From Beta vulgaris subsp. vulgaris (lineage: Eukaryota > Streptophyta > Magnoliopsida > Caryophyllales > Amaranthaceae): DNA of 64,000 bases. Position 1 is the stretch's first letter. The number at the start of each line of letters is the position of its first letter. The translations under genes were made by a program, and so were the position numbers. The stretch is taken from the NCBI RefSeq assembly GCF_026745355.1, contig NC_079205.1, forward strand, positions 52,952,283 through 53,016,282. Reading direction: 5' to 3'. A model generated the notes under the pieces. That model had not been told where the DNA came from. It searched no databases and saw nothing but the letters and a program-made list of their open reading frames with translations. Positions 56,311 to 64,000 of the stretch are shown piece after piece.

Positions 56311-56477
56311 TGTGGGTAATATGATTCCAAATTGCAACTATTACTTACACTTTTTCGTACTGGTCGGCCTATTGTCGTCTGTTACTCTGCTTCTTAATCA
56401 AAGGGGCTCTTGCTTAAATTTATCTGTCTTTTTGGAGTTAAAGCTGTCAGATTTTAATCTTAAAGCACCTCTTCCTG

Positions 56478-57065
56478 ATGGGTTTGATTGAGTCTGAAGA
56501 TTCTCTCAATTCTGATGCATTTATGGAGCTGGCAATACAGGAAGCAAAAGTTGCTCTTCACAGACTTGAAGTGCCAGTTAGTTGTGTAATCGTCGAGAAC
56601 AGGAAGGTGATTGCATGAGGTAGCCATCGTTCTAATGAGACACGTAATTCTACTAAGCATGCATAGATGGAAGCTATTGATGGCCTTCTAGATAAATGGC
56701 ACAGAGATGGACAGCTATTGATGGCCTTTTACATAAATGGCACAGAGATGGACTTTCACAATCTGAAGTTGTGAAAAGGATTTCAGAGTGCACCCTTTTT
56801 GTTACATGTGAGCCATGCATAATGTGTGCAAGCGCCTTATCGGATTTTGGTTTGAAGGAATTTTACTATGGATGTACCAATGATAAGTTTGGGGGATGTG
56901 GTCCAATTCTTTCATTGCATGAAACCAGCTGCGTACAATCAAATAATGCTGGCATAACTGGTTTAAAATGCTCTGGAGGAATAAGGGCACCAGAAGCAAT
57001 TTCTCTTTTCAAAATCTTCTATCAACATGGTAATCTTAATGCTCCGAAGCTTCATCGAGCAGATT
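56478..57065 (+). pseudogene. TAD2: tRNA-specific adenosine deaminase subunit TAD2, dead intronless copy
   Basis: The reading begins MGLIESEDSLNSDAFMELA and runs through the deaminase fold. Two in-frame stops break it: TGA at 56616-56618 (VIA*GSHRSNETRN) and TAG at 56664-56666, where HA*MEA replaces the HAEMEA motif, so the catalytic Glu codon is lost. A 41-bp tandem duplication (from 56673 and 56714) shifts the frame. The new frame reads [20 protein letters not shown] with the zinc cysteines P-C-x2-C, then [19 protein letters not shown] and a normal C-terminal end near APKLHR. The active enzyme edits A34 of tRNAs to inosine with TAD3. No introns are seen, so it may be a retrocopy. Confidence 0.85.
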
Positions 57066-57139
57066 TCAACCTTAGTACTTTTCTCTTGTTGGCTGTCCTT
57101 TGGAGACTCTCTTTGTTGTTACTAGAACACCAGCTTTAA

Positions 57140-58482
57140 TTGTAAGGAGCAAGTAGTTTAAGCGTGAAATTCAAGAGCTTTGTCACTGGCTAATTGCATT
57201 ATATTCATTATTTGTCCTCAACTAAATCTATGTCCTCCAATGCTTATTAGCTTGTGAAGATGCGTATTGCAAGAGCTTGGGAGGTGCATTGCTATATATG
57301 TGCTACAGATAGCTTAGCATGTGGCTGCTATTCGATCTTCCCGAAATCTATAAGCTTCTTGATCTGGATTCGTGAACTGGATTCCTGGTGGTTGTCTATT
57401 TTGAAGCTGGTAATGAATAACTATTGGAACTTTAAGCATCTATATTTGTCATCGGCTGATTCCACCCCCTTTTTTCTTTCTTTGAAGAATCTTTTTCTTC
57501 CTTACTTGCATCCAATACCTCTTTACCATGACAACAAGTAGAAATTTATGTCTTTTTACATTCTTTTGTTGGACATTTGAATGAGAGTGATTATATTGTT
57601 TTTCTTATTTCTTGGTATAATTGAAAGTCCATCTTAGTTTAATATGGAAAGGAGCTGTAGCATAATAGACCTGAATGCATACGTTAATATTGGTTTTACT
57701 TGGCGTTCTATATCTGTAACATAAATTGGAAATATGAATGGTTGTCTGTTTCCTCCATATTTTATATAGGGTATGGAAAATTATAGGGGCCATTCTATGC
57801 GAAAAATTAGGGTAAAAGTAGCAGAAAAGTGTAATTTTTATGTGACTTCTTGTAATCTTTAATGTTCCAGTGTCTAAAAGTGTCTTTCTTTGGGACACAT
57901 GCTAAACTATAAGAAATTACAGATTTTACTAAAAGCAAGAAGATATATTTTGTAGTTTTCGGCTTCTTGCCACTTCATGTGCGTTTAACCGAGTCCTTCG
58001 AACTTTGAAAATCGAGCAACTGGATAATGAAGCTGATTTTGCCTTCCTTGAATATTTGGTATTGTGCGCATGTGTCTTTGTGTGTGTAAATGAATACATA
58101 ATCTACTTTTACCCTCTTAGTGTAATAGATGCTGCCATGCTGGGGATGCTGCCTGTATGTGTGTGTCTATTAAGATGCTAGGAAAGTTGTGTGCATGTGC
58201 GTGTCTGAACATACGAGTGCGTATTTCCTCTGTCTTAATATCTAGTGATACTGGGGATTGTGCAGTGAAGCAATTAAGGATCATGTCTGAAGAAAATGAT
58301 GAACTCTGCCATTTCTCTTGTTAGGATATCTGCTATCCTCTCCCAAGGAATGTGATGATTTCAACCCTTGATCCCTAGGCATTCAGGATTTGCAGAGACC
58401 CAGTAGGATCTGTAACCCCGTAGTATAGGGCTACATATCTTTGTTGCTATTGTGTGACCACAATTATTTCTGCTATTATGGT

Positions 58483-58488
<6 letters not shown>
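57140..58488. other. Gene-free stretch between the TAD2 copy and the LINE
   Basis: Only short frames without recognisable domains. There is a GTGTGT-rich patch at 58070-58230. Nothing else is supported. Confidence 0.5.
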
Positions 58489-58514
<26 letters not shown>

Positions 58515-58571
58515 GACAACAAGTACAAACATATTTAAGTTATATGAGACTACCTAATCTGGCTGCTGTAG

Positions 58572-61500
58572 CTAATGCATAGCAGGGGCCACTACATCTC
58601 TACCTACATAATGGATATTACAAAACAAAAATTTACTACGCAAAGCCTGTATATCATGTGCGATAGATGCAACTTCGAAAGGGTATTGACGTTTGTGAAG
58701 GGCTTGTACGAGAACTCTGTTATCTGAGTAAATGCGAACTCGGTTAACACCATGAGCGTATGCTTCACGTAACCCTCGGAGAACTGCATGAGCTTCCGTT
58801 TGTAGGGAAGACAAAGAGATTACTGCATCATTTCCTTCAAAAATTTTGGAATTGTCCAAGAGGGCTGACCATCCAATTCCCGCTCGTGGATGCTTTTGCT
58901 TATGCCTCTTCCAAGCTCCATCAACCTTAACTATACATTCGTCAGTAGAAGAACTAAGCTGAGAGTCGTGACATCTATCCAAACTTGAGTTATCGGTGTG
59001 AGAGAGAGGGTTGTTTCTATCCCGGAATCTGTTACTCTCTCTAATCTCCTTGAGAAGAGCTATTCTTAAGTTCATAATTGCGATCGGATTCACCTCTTCA
59101 CTCCTGAAGACGACTTATTCCTATGAATCCATATAGCCCATAGTGCTGCTATGAACTCTGATACCCGTGTTGACTTGACGCCATCCTCCTTCCAGAATAG
59201 CTTGAGAAAGTTCTTAATCCATTCTTCAACAGATATGACTGTCATGGGGCATATTCTTATTCCCAAAAGCGAGCTTGCCCATACACGCCTTGATATATTA
59301 CAATCTCTGAATAAGTGACTCTCATTCTCTTTATATTGCTTACATAGAAAGCACATCTCTTGTATCGAAATGTTTCTTTTTAGGAGATTGGAGCTAGTAG
59401 CCAGAGCCTTATTCAGTAGTCTCCATGTGAAGAACTTCCATTTTGGTATGAGATCGGAGGCCCAAAGTTTGTTCCAGAATTGTCTGTTTTCCTGCGTGAT
59501 ATTCAATTCTCCTTTGTCGGTCAGATAGAATGCATAAATATCCTTGACCTTGGGTACACCCGATTTTGATTCGCTCCAAACAAATCTGTCATGCAGGTCT
59601 TCTGCCGGTATATGAGTGGCTAATATCTTCATGGCAGTGTCAGAGTTGAAACATTTCCAGATTAGCGAAGAATTCCATGTTTTTTGTTGTGTGTTCAGAA
59701 GATCCTTCACCTGTCGAATTCCCATGTGAGCTAGATTAATCCCAGATTTCACTATGACTGGGCCTTCCCTAATCCATTTATCACCTTCGATGTCTGTATT
59801 TGATCCATCACCAATTTGACTTGTGAAACCCGCGCGACAATCCTGAACCGCCTTACAGAGTCCTCTCAATCCCCAAGATACTCTGCCCATTTTTTTGTTC
59901 CGTAAAACAATATCTACTGGAGATGCTTTATATTTGGCTAAGAGGACCTGTGAGATCAGAGACTGACGTGAATTATGGATTCTGATTGCTTGTTTCGTTA
60001 GCAGTGCTTTGTTGAAAAGGTGGACATTCCTTATCCCTAACCCTCCTCCTCCTTTCGGCAGTTCGATGATTTTCCTGCTCTTCCAGAATATTGGCGATGG
60101 AGAGTTGGGATTGGCCCAGAGGAATCTAGCAAAAATCGCATTTATCTTATCGACCGTGGTCTTAGGAATGAGGAAAACACTTAGAATGTTCAGACTTAGC
60201 ATGTAGAGGATGCTATTAATGTATATGACCCTTCCCGCATGTGACAAAGTGAGATGATGCCAGCTGGAAACCTTCCTCTCTACTTTCTCTACCAATGGTT
60301 GAAATTTTCTAGAACTTCTACCATCCACTTCAATATTACATCCTAAGTATTTCCCTAAAGACTCTTCAGAGGGGTGCCGACAATACTTCTCATGAATCTC
60401 TTAAACCTGAGGGGTGTGTTTGGGCTAAACATGATATGGGACTTGTTGTAATTGATTACTTCTCCCGACAATCTGCTAAACCGAGCAAGAATATCTTTCA
60501 CACCTGCACAAGCTTCGGGGGTGGCTTTGAAGAAAATTAAAGAATCGTCTGCGAAAAAAAGGTGAGACAAAATCGGGCTAGATCGAGAAAGCTTGATTCC
60601 TTGAAATGAACCATTGCTAACTCCATCTAGCAACAATCTAGACAAAATATCCATTATCAAAATAAACAGGTAAGAGGAAAGAGGGTCACCCTGCCGTAAT
60701 CCGCACATGGTTTGAATCTTGTAGTAGGCTCACCATTTACAAGGATGGAATAGGAGACAGTGGTAACACATTGCATAATCCATTGTCGACAAAATGGCGG
60801 GAAACCCATTTGCGTCAATAACCAAAATAGGAAGTCCCAATCCACTTTGTCATATGCTTTAAACATGTCAATCTTGAGAGCGGCTAAGAAATGCGTACCC
60901 TTTTTGCGTTGTTTGATTAGGTTGACAACTTCATGTGCAATGAGGCAGTTGTCTGAAATCAACCTTCCTGGAACGAACGCAATCTGGTACGGGGTCAGTA
61001 TGCTCTTTAATATTGGTTTTAGCCGGTTGGCGATGATCTTCGAGATGATTTTGTAGATTACGTTGCACAGGCTAATGGGTCTGAATTGACACGCTTGCTC
61101 CGGACGCTCAACCTTAGGAATTAAACAGATATTTGTCTGATTCCATTCTTGAAGAATAAAGCCAGTGGTAAAAAAATGGGATACCGCTCTCCATATGTCC
61201 TCCCGACAATTGACCAGTGCTTCTGGTAAAAAAATGCTGGAATGCCATCCGGCCCCGGGGCTTTCAGGCTTCCCATTTGGAACACTGCATTTCTGACTTC
61301 TTCTCTTGTAACTGGCTTGATCAGATCTTCCCTTTGCATGATGTCATTTGTGGAACCAGATGCCTAATCCCGTCCAACTCTTCCCAGTATTCCTGAGTGT
61401 GTTGTGATCCTTGAAAAATATTTGCAAAGTAACCAAGAAATTCCCCCTGGATGTCCTGCTTTGATGAAACCCATTTTCCTGCTGAATTTTTGATTACCAA

Positions 61501-62627
61501 GATCTCGTTTTTGCTTACGTCTTTTCGCTTTTCGAAAGAACCATTTGGAGTTGGTGTCCTCCCATGCCTTCCATTTGCTCTTCGCTCTCTGTTGCCAGAA
61601 CTTTAATTGAACTTCCAATTTGCGAATACTCTCTTCTTTGATTTCTTCGTCCAATTTTCCTCCACCACTCATAGACAAGTAGCTTGAGTCTCGCCACACT
61701 TAGACAGAAATTCTTCCCAATTAATATTGTTCTCGAATTTGTAATTTTTGCACCATTGAAAGAGCTTGTACCTAACGCTTCGACATTTCTGAGCTACCTC
61801 GTACATCGGGGATCCACTATATGAAACTTTCCAGTGATTGGAAATTAGAGTCTCCACTTCCTTGAAATCGAAACACCAGGATTCCATCTTAATTGGTGAC
61901 TTCTTTTTTGAATAAATTGGCGAGGAAATGAGAAGAATTGGGCTGTGATCCGAGATAAGAATCGGCATATTCAATATCCTTGCTTCTGAGTATCTATGCA
62001 GCCAATCTTCTGTAGCATAAGCCCTATCCAATCTTTCATAAACACGTTCTGGCTCCGAGCGATTATTGCACCAGGTGAAGTTTTGTCCTTGAAAATTAAT
62101 TTCAGAAAGTCCAAGTTGATCCCTCCATTTCGAAAAATTCTCTCTGCCTGGGATGTACACCGAACCTCCCATCTTTTGGTTGAGGAATTCAATTTGATTG
62201 AAGTCTCCCATGATAACACTATCGAGAGGATTTCGACTTATATATTAGCTATCCTCTCCCAAACCTCCCCTCTATTATCTAAGTAAGGCGATCCGTACAA
62301 CAAAATAAGATTCCATATATATACATCCTCATCAACTAGATCGTTGATGTTACAGGCAAAATAGTTAGTAGAGCTAACTTTTAAGTCTAAATTTACATCG
62401 TTACTCCAAAATAAAGCTAGGCCACCTGCATTATTTATACTATCTACGGTGGCTACATTAGGAAAGCCTAAGTACATAGCTAGTTTGTTAATTATACTAC
62501 TATCCGATTTAGTTTCCGATAGGAAAAGGATTTGAGGTAAACATTTGCGGACTAACCATCCCAAAAACGGAATCGTAGGGGAGTCCGCTGATCTTAGACC
62601 CCTACAATTCCATGCAAGAACTTTCAT
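58572..62627 (-). pseudogene. LINE ORF2 remnant: endonuclease, RT, zinc tail, RNase H
   Basis: ATG at 62627 (MKVLAWNCRGLRS). Endonuclease motifs are NCRGL, SETKS, GGLALFW, YGSP, GDFNQ and ISDHSP (62627-61900), with a frame break at about 62240. RT follows with SLKAPGPDGIP (61339-61121), LKIDMFKAYDKVDW (60962-60657), GLRQGDPLSSYLF and the catalytic FADD (60708-60355). 60328-59090 holds the RT thumb (SSWHHLTLSHAGRVIYINS) and the zinc-binding tail (KFFTWRLLNKAL, CFLC, HLFRDC). 59093-58572 is the RNase H domain with Asp (KVDGAWK), Glu (TEAHAVLRGL) and Asp (YSDNRVL). Frame breaks lie near 62240, 61690, 61350, 61000, 60690, 60340 and 59092. Confidence 0.92.
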
Positions 62628-63265
62628 GGTGCCTCTGGAGACTGTTTCGGCCCAGTCTCCAAGCCTTCATCCCCAAAAAAAGCCCTGTATTTGAACTTCT
62701 TAAATTTTCTGAGAATTTCCTGCCTTTTTTCTGAAATCCATTTGTGCAGATCCAGTGTGACTTCATTGATAAATTCATCCAGCAATGGTTCGAACTCCTC
62801 GAATTTTCTCTTTTTCTCACAAACTAAAGCTTGGACAATCACATGTTTGGGCCTTGGAGGTTTGCCCGTTACTTTCTTTGGACCACCATCACATAAGGAG
62901 GCTTCTCTTGCTTCTTCAAATTGAAAAGGAAGCTTAGCTTTGATAAACTTACCTTCTGATGGGCTCGGGTCCAAGAGACCTTCACTTGTCCGTGTGGTCT
63001 TCGGCATTAAGTGTGGAGAAGACAAATCCGTAGGGCCTGCCTCTTTGATTTTTTCTGGAACTTCAGATGAATCATACACCTTTAATTTCTTCACTTTTTC
63101 TTCGTGAGCCCTTTTCAAAACTTCTTCCATCTCCTCTGTTTTCCCCTCGACCGCACACACTACGTCTTGTAGATCCCCAAACTTGCGCTTACCCAGTGTT
63201 GAATCTTCATAAATGTTCTGAGCCATTGTATTTGTAACTTGCGACCAGGTCGGAAAAATCCTCAA
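62624..63265 (-). pseudogene. C-terminal part of LINE ORF1
   Basis: The open frame starts MRIFPTWSQVTNTMAQNI at 63265 and ends at a TGA (62624-62626). It is Lys/Glu-rich and coiled-coil-like in the middle (GKTEEMEEVLKRAHEEKVKK), with no fold I recognise. An upstream continuation in other frames points to a truncated or shifted longer ORF1. Its stop overlaps the ORF2 start as ATGA. Confidence 0.6.
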
Positions 63266-64000
63266 TTCAGCAAATTCAGTGGCTGGGACCCCTGGGAATA
63301 CTGAGTGAAATGAGCTTGATGAACCATTTGCAAAGATGAGTGTGAACCTGGGATTTGGAGAGGAGTCTATGGGGGTGGGTAGTGATATCCTCTGGAAACA
63401 GATTGTGAAATTCAGACCAGTCAGCTGATCATTTAAAGGAAAGGAGTTAAACGGTGGGCCCCCATTGCTAGAGCATCATCCGGATTAAAGTACGACGACA
63501 TACTGCTAGAGCCAAATAAATATTCCATGAAGCACGCATATCATCATTTATAATAAAAACCGAATCTTCCTGCTGTTGTAAATTTTAAATTGCCCTTCAA
63601 AAGGGACAGGAGGTGCCAAAAAAGGGGGAATGTTTTCATAAAGCTGTTGGTTAGGGGGAGACATTGGTAAATTTGGAGGTTGAGTGAATGAGTTGGATGA
63701 GTGGGAGAGGAGTTATTTGATTCCATATTCTCTATTGATGTATCACGTGGGGTTAACTGATTAGTTAAAGGTACAGTTGAGGAAAGAGAAAGGGGATGGG
63801 TATTATTGAAGGACTTTTTAGTGGTAAGGTAGGATCCGGGTGAGAGATTATTTCGGGAAAGTGCTCTGGTATAATGAAAATGGGTAAATGAGGATTTTAA
63901 TTTGGAAACCGGGTGGAAATAGAAATAACCTGTAGGGATTGCTTTTTCGCCGCCTGACACCCTGAGGTTGATGATGCAATGCTGGCTCCCACAGCTCACC

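Larger units (their letters stand above)
58489..64000 (-). mobile_element. L1-type LINE, 5' end outside the window
   Basis: A T26 run at 58489-58514 is the poly(A) tail on the other strand. Going leftward from the right edge: ORF1, AP-endonuclease, RT, zinc-binding tail and RNase H, the order of plant L1 elements. At least six frame breaks in ORF2 make it inactive. Positions 63266-64000 belong to ORF1 or the leader and are too damaged to assign; I saw no CCHC knuckle there. Confidence 0.92.

Overview
The window is nuclear plant DNA, most likely from a eudicot. It is AT-rich, its genes have GT-AG introns, and it carries plant-type retrotransposons, Helitrons, SINEs and mariner-type MITEs. The species cannot be told from the sequence. 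Four host loci can be read: (1) the first exon of an unrecognised minus-strand gene at the left edge; (2) a complete 18-exon minus-strand gene at 17332-30273 for an acyl-CoA-binding protein with kelch repeats (ACBP4/5 type, 670 residues by my splice model); (3) two intronless plus-strand P-class PPR genes of the restorer-of-fertility-like kind at 40779-42605 and 54484-56310; (4) a dead copy of the tRNA adenosine deaminase subunit TAD2 just downstream of the second PPR gene. Left part (1-17.3 kb): MITEs and a 5'-truncated LINE interrupted by a TRIM, then a 10.6-kb minus-strand Ty3/gypsy chromovirus with 2.5-kb LTRs and a GTTCA target duplication. The gypsy element sits in one end of an older inverted-repeat element that also holds a GC-rich fold-back. 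A SINE and a near-perfect hairpin follow. Middle (17.3-40.5 kb): the ACBP gene, with an 878-bp hAT-like insertion in one intron; a gene-free stretch with a CACTA-like end, a guanine-rich minisatellite and a long TG tract; a 6.0-kb minus-strand Ty1/copia element; a SINE and a MITE. Right part (40.5-64 kb): the two PPR genes are separated by about 12 kb of nested mobile DNA. That interval holds a mariner-like element with a DD39D triad, a 0.78-kb direct duplication, a Helitron inside a Helitron with a MITE inside the inner one, two hAT-like elements with 8-bp target duplications, and two facing minisatellites. The window ends in a minus-strand L1-type LINE that runs off the right edge. All autonomous elements seen here carry frameshifts or stops. 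The most notable biology is in the PPR pair. Across three consecutive, otherwise nearly identical repeats, all six base-specifying residues (positions 5 and 35) differ between the paralogues, as expected if the two genes were selected to read different mitochondrial RNAs.
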